This document shows, piece after piece, positions 9,771-19,548 of a DNA stretch of 64,000 nucleotides (position 1 is its first letter; each line of letters starts with the position of its first letter). A program made the translations under genes and the position numbers. The notes beneath the pieces are model-generated. The model did not search any database. It saw only the letters and a list, made by a program, of their open reading frames with translations, and was not told where the DNA came from. The stretch lies in assembly GCA_963708855.1 (NCBI GenBank), contig CAVPUM010000001.1, positions 253,491 to 317,490 on the forward strand, read 5' to 3'. The DNA is from CAIWHR01 sp963708855. GTDB taxonomy: Bacteria > Pseudomonadota > Gammaproteobacteria > Burkholderiales > Casimicrobiaceae.

Positions 9771-10617
9771 TCAGCGCTTGCTGCCGGTGAGCGCGGTCTT
9801 CCGGCCGTCGGCGGACAGTTCGCCGGTCATGCCCGATCCGGCGACGGTCATCCGGGCGCTTTGCAGGTTGTTCTCGCCGTCGATGAAGCTGAAGCCCAGC
9901 TTGTCCCCCTCCATCCAGGCGCCGAGCAACGGCTGCGTCTTGCCACCCAGCGCGAGCGTGCCTCCGACGCGCTGGTAGCGCTGCGCGAGGTTGAGCGTTC
10001 CGGAGAACGACCCCTTGTCGTCCTTGAGCGCCCACTCGCCGCCGACACTGGCCGGGACGATCCACACGAAGGCATCGCGGAACTCGACCTTCAGGTGCTG
10101 GTCCGGCTCCCAGCTGCCCATGTCGAACTGGTGCGAGGTCACGCGCGTTCCCGGCTTCATCCCGAGAATGATCGGGCGAAGCTTGAGGTTGAGCTGCGGC
10201 AGCAGGTACATCGTCACCACGGTCGCCTTGGAGAAATCCTCGACGAAGATGTCGCCGGTGATGATGCTGACGAGGCTCTCGACGCCTGCCCGCTTGACGT
10301 TGCGCCGCGCGAGCTCGGCCATTTCGGGGTTGTACTCGATGCCGATGGCCTTGGCGCCGTACTGCTTCGCCGCGGCGATCGGAATCTTGCCGTCGCCGGA
10401 GCCGAGGTCGTAGACCAGGTCGTCCTTGGTGGTCTTCACGGCCTCGAGCATCCGGGTGACCAGCGCGTCCGGCGTGGGTATCCAGATCACGTCCTTGCCG
10501 GCCTGACCGAGTATGGGCTGGTAGACCTCGTCACCGAGCTTGGGATTGACCTGGGCGGCGCCGGGCAGGGCGAGGGCGAGCGGCGACAAGCGCGACAGCC
10601 AGACGTGAAGCGAGCAT
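9771..10617 (-). CDS. Exported SAM-dependent methyltransferase-like protein, frameshift in signal peptide
   Basis: The mature part (about 270 residues) has a class I methyltransferase core: VYDLGSGDGKIPIAAAKQ is motif I and AIGIEYNPEMAELARRN is motif II. The C-terminal third is beta-rich and unlike the usual methyltransferase tail. The best start is ATG 10617 behind GGAGAGG, giving MLASRLAVALVAA, but this is out of frame with LALALPGAAQVNPKLGD, which looks like the end of the same signal peptide. One missing or extra base near 10580 would join them. Export of a methyltransferase-fold protein is unusual but recurs in this family of periplasmic homologues; whether it binds SAM in the periplasm is unclear. 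Confidence 0.75.
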
Positions 10618-10699
10618 CGGCACCTCTCCGTGGAGTGATGGACGGACAGCGGCGAAAGTCTAGCGCATCGGCGCCGGGCCGTGCGCAACCCGGCCCGCG

Positions 10700-11284
10700 T
10701 CAGACGAGCATCGCCGCGCGCCCTTCGCGCACGTGCAGGCGGCTCGTCTTCGGCACGCCGGCCAGCAGATACTCCATCTGGTCGGCGAGGATGCGCCGGT
10801 TGCGCAGGATGAAGTGCTCGTGCCGGTTGGGCACGTAGGGCACGTACAGCAGCGGCATCCCGGCCTGCTCCGGCGAGCGGCCGCCCTTGCGCGTGTTGCA
10901 GCTCCGGCAGGCCGTCACCGTGTTGGTCCACGCGTCCTTGCCGCCGCGGGACACCGGCACGACGTGATCGCGCGAGAGGTCGCGGATCATGAACCGCCCG
11001 CCGCAATAGGCGCACACCTGCCGGTCGCGGACGAACAGCATCTGGTTGGTGAGGCCCGGCGCGTGGCGATGCGCGCCCGCCCCGCTGCCCTTGATCGCGA
11101 GGATCGACCGCGTCGCGATGCGCGAGCGGACGCCGTTCTTCTGCCATCCGCCGCGGAACTCGCGGACCTCGCGGCCGATCGACCAGGCGACCATCTGCTT
11201 GGCGTGATAGGTGATCGCTTCCTCGAGCTCGACCCAGGCCTGCGGGAGCCCCGCCATGTCGACCGTCAATACCAGTGGTTCCAT
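10700..11284 (-). CDS. HNH endonuclease-domain protein
   Basis: A 194-residue protein. ATG 11284 follows GCTGAGGAA, and the open frame further upstream lacks a ribosome site. The zinc/HNH module has CAYCGG near residue 107, then RDHVVPVSRGGKDAWTNTV (the DH of the HNH) and CRSCNTRKG, i.e. CxxC...DHxxP...N...CxxC. The N-terminal half (VDMAGLPQAWVELEEAITYH) is typical of a widespread proteobacterial chromosomal HNH family that is not linked to restriction systems. It is presumably a DNA nuclease or nicking enzyme. It is divergent from the amidase upstream, with 136 bp between the two starts. Confidence 0.88.
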   Translation of the reverse strand: MEPLVLTVDMAGLPQAWVELEEAITYHAKQMVAWSIGREVREFRGGWQKNGVRSRIATRSILAIKGSGAGAHRHAPGLTNQMLFVRDRQVCAYCGGRFMIRDLSRDHVVPVSRGGKDAWTNTVTACRSCNTRKGGRSPEQAGMPLLYVPYVPNRHEHFILRNRRILADQMEYLLAGVPKTSRLHVREGRAAMLV

Positions 11285-11420
11285 TTCCTCAGCTCCGGCG
11301 GCCCGGAAACGGCCCGGACCCGCAATTCTTCCGGCAAAATGCAAAGTATAGATCATGCCGACTTGCACCGGATGCGCCCGGATGAATGCCGCCGCAGCCC
11401 GTTCGACCTCGGCGGACCCC

Positions 11421-12824
11421 ATGCCCGACGACCTTCCGTTCCAGTCGCTGACCGCACTCGCGCGCCTGCTCGAGCGCGGCGAGACGAGCTCGCGCGCGAT
11501 CGTCGAGGCGTGTCTCGCGCGCATCGACGCGCTCGATGCCCATCTGCACGCGTTCGTCGAGGTCTATCGCGACGACGCGCTCGCGGCGGCCGACGCGGCC
11601 GACCGGGAGCGCCGGGCCGGGTCCGCGCCCGGTCCGCTCGCAGGGCTGCCGATCGCGCTGAAGGACCTCTTCCACATCGAAGGCCGGCAGACCACCGCCG
11701 GCTCGAAGAGCTGGCTCGGCCGGATCTCCGATCACACGGCGACGGCGGTCGAACGCCTCACGGCCGCCGGAATGATCCCGCTCGGCAAGACGCACATGGT
11801 CGAATTCGCGTTCGGCGGCTGGGGACGCAACCAGCCGATGGGCGCGCCGTGGAATCCGTGGGACCGCGACGACCCACCGCGTCGCCGGCGGCTCGTCGAG
11901 CGGCTCCGCGGTCGCGGTGGCCGGCGGTCTGTGCCCCGCGGCCATCGGCTCGGACACCGGCGGATCGATCCGCATCCCGGCGGCGCTGTGCGGCATCACC
12001 GGCTTGAAGCCCACCTACGGCCGCGTGAGCCTCTACGGCGCCGTGCCGCTGTCCGGCACGCTCGACTCGATCGGCCCGCTCGCGCGCACCGTCGAGGACG
12101 CCGCGCGCTCACGGCTGCGATGTCCGGGCCCGATCCGCGCGATCCGGCGACGCTCGCCGCGCCGCGCGGCGATCTCGAGGCCGCGCTCGCCGGCGACGCC
12201 GACATTCGCGGCCTGCGCATCACCGCCCTCGCGCCGGAGGCATTTCCCGCGTACACGCTGCCCGACGTGATTCGCGCGTATCAGGAGGCGATCGTCGCGC
12301 TCCGCGAACTGGGCGCGCGCGTCGACGACGGCGCCCTTCCCGCTCGATTTCGAGGACATGATGGTGCGCAACGGGCGGATCATCGCGGCCGAGGCGTATG
12401 CGCTGCATCGCGGCGTACATCGAGGACCCGAGCCTCGACATCGACCCGTGGGTGCGCCGGCGCGTGCTCGGCGGAAAGGCGATCGGCGCGGCCGACTACA
12501 TCGATCTCCTTGCCCAGCGGCAGCGCGCCATCGCGCAATTCGCGCACTGGATGCGCGACCGCGATGCGCTGCTGACGCCGACCTTGCCGATCACCGCCAC
12601 GCCTCTCGCCGACGTCGACGAAGCCACGACGCCGCTCGCGACGTGGACGCGAACGCGCCAACTATCTCGGCGCGTGCGCGCTGTCGCTCCCGGCGGGATT
12701 CTCGGCGGAGGGACTGCCCATCGGCGTGCAAGTCACCGGCGCGGCGTTCGCCGACGCGACGCTGGTGCGCATCGGGCGGGCGTTCCAGCAGGCGACCGAC
12801 TGGCACATGCGCCGGCCGGGGTAA
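11421..12824 (+). pseudogene. Amidase-signature hydrolase, several frameshifts
   Basis: The pieces form an amidase-signature enzyme of about 465 residues starting at ATG 11421. The catalytic Lys lies in PIALKDLFHIEG (residue about 79). After a slip near 11870 the Gly/Ser-rich signature GGSSSGSAVAVAGG and GSDTGGSIRIPAALCG appear, carrying the Ser-cisSer pair. Further slips are seen near 12110, 12335, 12400 and 12655; the C-terminus GLPIGVQVTGAAFADATLVR is typical. All catalytic residues are present, so the breaks are more likely indel errors than decay. The enzyme hydrolyses an amide, perhaps of an acylated amine or aryl acid; substrate unknown. Confidence 0.78.
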
Positions 12825-12870
12825 TGTTGTCTCCGGATCCGGAAGGAAGGAGTCCGTCGATCGGCGCAAA

Positions 12871-14115
12871 TCACTCCCATCCGGCGGCGTCGAACAGCGA
12901 TGGCGTCGGGTCGGCACTCTCCGCTTGCGGCGGCGGGCCAACCGCGTCCGCGGCAACCAGCGCGCCGGCACGCACGCCCAGCAAACGGATACGCCGGTCC
13001 AGCGGCACGCGCTTCAGGCATACGCCGGCCGCCCGGCGGATCGCGCGCGCGTCGTCGGTCGGCCAGTCGAGGGTGGAGTCACGCGTCACGGTCCTGAAAT
13101 TGTCGTAGCGAAGCTTCAGGCCGATGGTCTTGCCGAGATACCCCTTGCGCTTCAGGTCGTCGCTCACACCCTCGCACAGCGCGGTGAAGATGCGCGAGAG
13201 CTCCGCGCGGTCGCGCGTGACGGAAAGATCGCGGTCGAACGTCGTCTCGCGGCTGATCGACTTCGGTTCGCTCACGGTGACGACGTCCCGCTCGTCGCGG
13301 CCGCGCGCGGCGTCGTGCATGAAAGCGCCGTGCGCGCGCCCGAAGTGCTCGACCAGCCACGCCGGGTCGGCGGCGGCGAGCTCTGCGATCGTGCGCACGC
13401 CGAGCGCCTCGAGCTTCGCGCCCGACTTCGGCCCGATGCCGTTGATCCTGCGTGCGGGCAGCGGCCAGATGCGACGCTCGAAGTCGCCGGCACGGATGAC
13501 GGTCAAACCGTCCGGCTTGTCGAGCTCGGAGGCGATCTTGGCGACGAGCTTGTTCGACGCCACGCCGATCGAGCAGGACAGCCCGGTCGCCGCGTGCACG
13601 GCAAGCTTGATCGTCGACGCCACGCGGCGCGCCCGTTCCCAGGCATCGCACTCCGGCTCGCGCGCCGGGGTTGCGGCCCGCGCCGGATGCACGTGGGTCA
13701 GATCGACATAGATCTCGTCGATTCCGTTGTCCTGGATCCTCGGCGCGATCGCGCGCACCGCGTCCTTGAAGAGCCGCGAATACCTGCGGTAAGCGTCGAA
13801 ATCGGTGGGCAGCAGCACGGCGTGCGGCGCGAGCTGCGCCGCCTTCATCAACCCCATGGCCGAATGCAGGCCGAGCGCGCGCGCCTCATAGGTGGCCGTC
13901 GTGATGACGCCGCGGCCGGCATAGCCGGAGAGTGTCGCGAAAGTGCGCACCGGCCTGCCGGTGCCCGGTTCCGGCGCGACTCCCGGCTCGTGCCGGCGGC
14001 CGCCGCCGATGACGACCGGCCGTCCGCGGAGCTCCGGATAGCGCAACAGCTCGACCGACGCGTAGAAAGCGTCCATGTCGAGATGCGCGATCAGTCGGGT
14101 GGATTCGGCCGGCAT
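12871..14115 (-). CDS. dinB: DNA polymerase IV (Y-family)
   Basis: A 414-residue translesion polymerase. The start at ATG 14115 gives the usual N-terminus RLIAHLDMDAFYASVE with the first catalytic Asp pair. YDEI-type residues appear as GIDEIYVDLTH with the second acidic cluster. The SCSIGVASNKLVAKIASE motif and the thumb helix-hairpin-helix INGIGPKSGAKLEALGV are intact, and the little-finger domain spans about residues 230-350. The C-terminus lacks an obvious beta-clamp QLxLF motif, but SLFDAAGWE at the end may serve. It bypasses damaged bases with low fidelity. The gene ends 47 bp from the amidase end (convergent). Confidence 0.95.
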   Translation of the reverse strand: MPAESTRLIAHLDMDAFYASVELLRYPELRGRPVVIGGGRRHEPGVAPEPGTGRPVRTFATLSGYAGRGVITTATYEARALGLHSAMGLMKAAQLAPHAVLLPTDFDAYRRYSRLFKDAVRAIAPRIQDNGIDEIYVDLTHVHPARAATPAREPECDAWERARRVASTIKLAVHAATGLSCSIGVASNKLVAKIASELDKPDGLTVIRAGDFERRIWPLPARRINGIGPKSGAKLEALGVRTIAELAAADPAWLVEHFGRAHGAFMHDAARGRDERDVVTVSEPKSISRETTFDRDLSVTRDRAELSRIFTALCEGVSDDLKRKGYLGKTIGLKLRYDNFRTVTRDSTLDWPTDDARAIRRAAGVCLKRVPLDRRIRLLGVRAGALVAADAVGPPPQAESADPTPSLFDAAGWE

Positions 14116-14258
14116 GGCTGCGACGGGACGGAAGGCTGACGTCGACAGTCTAGCCACAGGCAACCGGGTCCGGCTATGCAGTCACGGCGATGCCGGATAA
14201 AATTGCGCCCGGGCCGATCGAACCGCCGTTCGACAGGCAAACCGCCCCGCCCCTCCCC

Positions 14259-14540
14259 ATGAGCCACAAGCACGACAACCTGATCCGCGCGATCTTCCAC
14301 GATCCCGTAAGCGGCAACATCCAGTGGCGGGAGATCGAGTCCCTGCTGCGGCATCTGGGCGCGAGCGTGGAATCGCTGTCCGGCACCCGCGTGCGCATGA
14401 AGCTCAACGGCCACGAGGGCATCCTGCACCGTCCGCACGGCGGCAACACGCTCGGCCGCCAGGACGTCATGCACCTGCGCGAGTACCTTGCCCACGCGCG
14501 GGTGACGCCGTCGCTGTACGAAGCCGGCAAGAAAGAGTAA
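14259..14540 (+). CDS. Solo HicA-like small protein
   Basis: A 93-residue protein resembling HicA, the dsRBD-like mRNA interferase toxin. It has two copies of an IFHDPVSGNIQWREIESLL-type helix-strand and a GHEGILHRPHGGN stretch, where the His in a beta turn resembles the HicA catalytic His. No HicB-like antitoxin follows: the next gene is prfC. Such orphan HicA-domain proteins are common in proteobacterial chromosomes and may not be toxic. Start ATG 14259 was chosen over upstream GTG/ATG because the homology begins there. The preceding 70 bp may carry its promoter, shared with divergent dinB. Confidence 0.75.
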   Translation: MSHKHDNLIRAIFHDPVSGNIQWREIESLLRHLGASVESLSGTRVRMKLNGHEGILHRPHGGNTLGRQDVMHLREYLAHARVTPSLYEAGKKE

Positions 14541-14569
14541 CGGCGACGACCCTGTTCTTCGCCGGCTGC

Positions 14570-14575
14570 TATAAT
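14570..14575 (+). promoter_or_regulatory. Candidate -10 hexamer (TATAAT) before prfC
   Basis: A perfect TATAAT with a poor -35 at the usual distance. It lies 20 bp upstream of a strong terminator hairpin and 95 bp upstream of prfC. Transcripts starting here would meet the hairpin at once, so the site may drive a short leader RNA or an attenuated prfC message. Confidence 0.4.
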
Positions 14576-14594
14576 TGCCGCTCTGCTCGCCGCC

Positions 14595-14625
14595 CGCCGC
14601 CATCGGCCGGCGGCGTTTGTTTTTT
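14595..14625 (+). terminator. Intrinsic terminator between the HicA-like gene and prfC
   Basis: Perfect 7-bp stem CGCCGCC (14595-14601) with GGCGGCG (14609-14615), a 7-nt loop, then TTTGTTTTTT. It ends 42 bp before the prfC start. It can terminate the HicA-like transcript or attenuate prfC from the TATAAT at 14570. Confidence 0.75.
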
Positions 14626-14666
14626 GCAGCAGGCGCGCGGGCCACGGCCGGACCTGCTCCGAAACC

Positions 14667-16286
<1,620 letters not shown>

Positions 16287-16291
16287 TTCCT

Positions 16292-16333
16292 GGGCGCGGA
16301 CCGCCGTCCAGCCGACCCTTGGCGGCCGCGCCC
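16292..16333. terminator. Hairpin between convergent prfC and lipoprotein gene
   Basis: GGGCGCGGACCGCC (16292-16305) pairs with GGCGGCCGCGCCC (16321-16333), with one bulged A and a 15-nt loop. It sits 6 bp past the prfC stop and before the convergent gene ending at 16371. No U-run is present, so it is probably a bidirectional 3'-end stabiliser or weak terminator. Confidence 0.5.
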
Positions 16334-16370
16334 GGGCGATCCAGGTGTTGCCAGTCCGCTCGGCGCGGAG

Positions 16371-16949
16371 TCAACCCGGCGGCCGGGAACTCGGCGGCGG
16401 AGTGTTCGGCGGCGGGTAGTTGCCCGGCGCGACGTTCGGCGGCGGATAGTTCGGCGGCGGATAGCTGTAGACCGGGGTGCGTGAGCCCGGCGGCGCGCCG
16501 CGGTAGGCCATTTGCCCCGGCACCTGATTGCCTCTGGCGTACATGCACTGCATGTATGCGATATCGTAGTGGCGCTGCAGTTCGTACGATGAATAACCCG
16601 CCGTGCTGCTGCCCGCGGCGCTGCCAAAGAGAAGCCCTGTACCGGCGCCGATCGCCGCGCCGCTTCCCGCATTACCGGACACCGCGCCGATGATCGCGCC
16701 GGCGGCGGCACCAAGCGCCGCCCCGGCCACCGCGTTGGCCGCGGCGGCATCATTGGCCGGCTGCGCGGCATAGGGTCCGCCCAGAACAGCCTGGGCATAG
16801 TTCCGGCAATCGACTTCGTCAACGCGGAACTGATCGAAATTCTTCTGCGCCCCCGGCATCACCATCACACCCGGGCCGGTGGGAACCGTAACGCAGCCAG
16901 CCAGGAGAACCACCGCCGCAACCGGAACTGATAGTAAGCGCACACTCAT
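16371..16949 (-). CDS. Glycine-zipper lipoprotein
   Basis: A 192-residue envelope protein. The N-terminus is a lipoprotein signal: hydrophobic core then LLAGC, with Cys at residue 20 as the lipidation site. Residues 65-115 are an Ala/Gly stretch of the glycine-zipper type (GAALGAAAGAIIGAVSG and a second copy), which can insert in or pack against membranes. The C-terminal 50 residues are Pro/Tyr/Asn-rich with PPPNYPPPN-like repeats. Homologous proteins are outer-membrane lipoproteins of unknown role. It follows the glycine-rich secreted gene by 22 bp on the same strand, so the two are likely cotranscribed. Confidence 0.85.
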   Translation of the reverse strand: MSVRLLSVPVAAVVLLAGCVTVPTGPGVMVMPGAQKNFDQFRVDEVDCRNYAQAVLGGPYAAQPANDAAAANAVAGAALGAAAGAIIGAVSGNAGSGAAIGAGTGLLFGSAAGSSTAGYSSYELQRHYDIAYMQCMYARGNQVPGQMAYRGAPPGSRTPVYSYPPPNYPPPNVAPGNYPPPNTPPPSSRPPG

Positions 16950-16971
16950 TGTGAGATCCTTTGCCTGCCGA

Positions 16972-17667
16972 TCATTGCGGCGTCGGCGCGACTTGTGACG
17001 GCGTCGGTGCGACTGTCGAGTAGGGAACGTTCTGCGGCACGACCTGCATCCAGGGCCTGGAACAATTCTGGACGTAAGGGTAATAGCCGGCCGGTTCAGT
17101 GCAGTAGTACCAATACGCCGATTGCGCCGGTGGCGCCTCGTTGGGCGCCTGCTGCACGTAATTGTCGGGGTCGTAGGTACGGTACGGGAACGTGTCATAG
17201 GACGGGTACGTCGCGTACGGGTAATACGCCGGATACTGGGCATAGTATGGGTAGGGCCAAGCCCCCCAATACGACGGCCAGCCGACGACGACGCCAACGT
17301 TCGAGCCGTACCAGCCGCCACGGTAGCCGCCGCCATACCAGCCACGGTATCCGCCGCCGCCATACCAGCCGCCACGGTGCCCGCCGCCGCCATACCAGCC
17401 GGCGCCTCGGTATCCGCCACCGGCATACGAACCGCCGCCGCGATATGCGCCGCCGCCATGCCAGGCGCTACCTCCGCTGCCACCGCGCCCGCCGCCTTGC
17501 CAACCGGTGCCCCCGCCGCCCTGCCAGCCACCCCCGCCGCTGGTGGCACCGCCGCGGGATCCCCCTCCGCCGCCCCCGCCCCCACCCCCGCGTCCTTGGG
17601 CCAAGGCAAGGCTGCTCGCAAACGTGACGGCACCGACCACAGCCAGCGCAAGCGCAAATTTCTTCAT
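16972..17667 (-). CDS. Secreted glycine/tyrosine-rich protein
   Basis: A 231-residue exported protein. A clear Sec signal (MKKFALALAVVGAVTF... cut after LALAQ) precedes about 90 residues dominated by Gly with Trp, Tyr and Arg (GGGG, GGW, GGYR repeats). A Pro/Tyr-rich part ends in YYPYVQNCSRPWMQVVPQNVP, a short C-terminal signature seen in many betaproteobacterial cell-surface proteins of unknown function. The low-complexity body suggests a flexible, perhaps surface-adhesive or matrix role. It is the first gene of a pair with the glycine-zipper lipoprotein. Base composition in the repeat is extreme but the frame is continuous. Confidence 0.82.
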   Translation of the reverse strand: MKKFALALAVVGAVTFASSLALAQGRGGGGGGGGGGSRGGATSGGGGWQGGGGTGWQGGGRGGSGGSAWHGGGAYRGGGSYAGGGYRGAGWYGGGGHRGGWYGGGGYRGWYGGGYRGGWYGSNVGVVVGWPSYWGAWPYPYYAQYPAYYPYATYPSYDTFPYRTYDPDNYVQQAPNEAPPAQSAYWYYCTEPAGYYPYVQNCSRPWMQVVPQNVPYSTVAPTPSQVAPTPQ

Positions 17668-17726
17668 GGCACCCCCCCGAAATACCGCCTTTCTGATTCG
17701 ACCGGCTGTTGCCTGACGAGTTCGGC

Positions 17727-18713
17727 CTATCTTTCGGCGGCCATCGATCCAAGAACGTCAGGACCCCGCGCCCGGTTGACCGGCATCGTTCCCGTTCCGG
17801 GCCCCGCCGGCGCGGCCACCCCCACTCCCGGAGGCGACGCCGTGGCCGCAGGCCGGAAGAGTTCCTGCAGCGCCTGACGGTAAACGACGTCGCCCGTCCA
17901 CACGCTGTTGTTGTGCGATGCGTTGGGTATCAGCAGCAATTTTTTCCGCGGCGGCGCCGCCTCGTAAAGCACTTCGCTCAAGCGCGCGGGCACGTACCGA
18001 TCGTCGGCCCCATGCACGATCAGCACCGGCATCCGGATCTGCCCGATCTTCCCGACGGAGTCGAACTTCTGCGTCAGCAACATGCGGGCGGGCAGCCAGC
18101 CGTAGCCCATCTCCGACACCACGTCGGACAGCGAGGTGAACGACGACTCGACGATCAGTCCGCGCGCCTCCTGGGCGTCGCCGGCAAGCTGCGCGGCGAG
18201 GTCGATGGCGACCGCGCCGCCGAGCGAGTGACCATAGATGTAACGCCGCGACGCATCGGGCTCCCGCCCGACCACCCATTGCCAGCCCGCGCGAGCGTCT
18301 TCGTACACGGAGGCCTCGCTCGGCAGCTCACCGGCGCTCTTGCCGAAGCCGCGGTAGTCGATGGCGAACACCGAGAAGCCGAAACGCCGCAACTGGGACA
18401 TCCGGTTGAGCTGGCCGGTGAGATTCCAGCGCACCCCGTGGAGGTAGTAGACGACGGGCGCACCTGGATCGTCCGCAGGCCACCACCACGCGTGGATTCG
18501 CTCGTTGGCCTCCGGCGTGCCGACGGGGAGGTAGATTTCCTGCATCGCGTCGGGCATGCCGCTGTACCAGCCCGCCGCTTCGCGCGTGGGACGAAAGACG
18601 AGCTCGCGCTCCTTCAGCTCCAGCGCGGCGCACCCGCCCATCGAAGCCGCGATGAGAACCAACGCCACGGCGGCGCGAAAACGGGTCGATCTTCGAAGGG
18701 CGGCAAGTTTCAT
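17727..18713 (-). CDS. Alpha/beta hydrolase lipoprotein
   Basis: A 328-residue protein starting at ATG 18713. A signal sequence ends with a lipobox-like SMGGC, so it is probably anchored to a membrane facing the periplasm. The alpha/beta-hydrolase fold shows the nucleophile elbow YGHSLGG (Ser), an Asp in HGADDRYVP and the terminal His in NASHNNSVW, a complete Ser-Asp-His triad. Homologues are often annotated as Bem46-like or serine aminopeptidase S33. The last 45 residues are Pro/Ala-rich and unstructured. It likely cleaves an ester or lipid; the substrate is unknown. It is divergent from the SEC-C gene at 18814. Confidence 0.87.
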   Translation of the reverse strand: MKLAALRRSTRFRAAVALVLIAASMGGCAALELKERELVFRPTREAAGWYSGMPDAMQEIYLPVGTPEANERIHAWWWPADDPGAPVVYYLHGVRWNLTGQLNRMSQLRRFGFSVFAIDYRGFGKSAGELPSEASVYEDARAGWQWVVGREPDASRRYIYGHSLGGAVAIDLAAQLAGDAQEARGLIVESSFTSLSDVVSEMGYGWLPARMLLTQKFDSVGKIGQIRMPVLIVHGADDRYVPARLSEVLYEAAPPRKKLLLIPNASHNNSVWTGDVVYRQALQELFRPAATASPPGVGVAAPAGPGTGTMPVNRARGPDVLGSMAAER

Positions 18714-18813
18714 CGGCAAACGGCAATGGGAGGAATTCGAACGCCTGCAGATTACCTCATAATCGCGACTTGAAGCCGACCCGGCGTCTTTCTGCCTGCA
18801 TGGCGCACCGCCG

Positions 18814-19500
18814 ATGACATCCCTGCCGCAAGCATCATCGCTATCGCAACAGGAGCTCGACACACTGGAGGCGCTCCTCGGCTCCGACGTCTTTCACGAC
18901 GACGCGATGCCGCTCGATGCGTTGCAGGGCCTGTTCTTCGCCCTCGCAGCAGCACCCGATCCCGTCCCGCCGTCGCGCTGGATGCCGGTGGCGCTCGGCG
19001 AGAATCCGCGCTACGAGAGCGATGCTCAGGGGCAGCAGGTGCTGGAGCTCGTCATGCGCTATTACAACCAGTGCCTGCATGCCGCCGCGACCGACGATTT
19101 CGCGCTCCTGCTGTACCGCCGCGAGGACGGCGGGGATGATCTGGCCACCTGGTGCGCCGGATTTCTCGAAGGCGTCGACGCAGCCACGACGAGCTGGCAC
19201 GAAGCGGGCGATCCGGACGAAGTGGACGAGCTGCTGTTTCCGTTCATCGTGCTCGCGGGCGAGCTGTCCGAAAAGGAGAAGCGCCAGTTCCGGCCCGCCG
19301 AGTGGCGCGCGCTCGTCAAGTCCTGCGAGGACACAATCGGCGACGCCGTCGCCGAGGTGCGCGACTACTGGAACGCGCTACGCAATCCGCCGCAGACGGT
19401 GCGCCGCGGGTCGCCCAAGACCGGGCGCAACGAACCTTGCCGCTGCGGCAGCGGGAAGAAGTTCAAGCAATGCTGCGGCGCGCCGGAAAGGCTGCACTGA
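18814..19500 (+). CDS. UPF0149 (YecA-like) protein with SEC-C zinc motif
   Basis: A 228-residue cytosolic protein. Residues 15-180 match the UPF0149/YecA all-helical domain, with GLFFALAAAPDPVPPSRWMP and a CAGFLEGVDA segment. The C-terminus is the SEC-C zinc-binding module GRNEPCRCGSGKKFKQCCG, the same as in SecA. It may bind ribosome- or SecA-linked targets, but the role of this family is unsettled. A second UPF0149 protein without SEC-C is encoded at 53763-54455. Confidence 0.9.
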   Translation: MTSLPQASSLSQQELDTLEALLGSDVFHDDAMPLDALQGLFFALAAAPDPVPPSRWMPVALGENPRYESDAQGQQVLELVMRYYNQCLHAAATDDFALLLYRREDGGDDLATWCAGFLEGVDAATTSWHEAGDPDEVDELLFPFIVLAGELSEKEKRQFRPAEWRALVKSCEDTIGDAVAEVRDYWNALRNPPQTVRRGSPKTGRNEPCRCGSGKKFKQCCGAPERLH

Positions 19501-19548
19501 TGCCAGCCACGCAACCGTGCGGAGACCGCGGTCCATTGCCGGGCGCCG

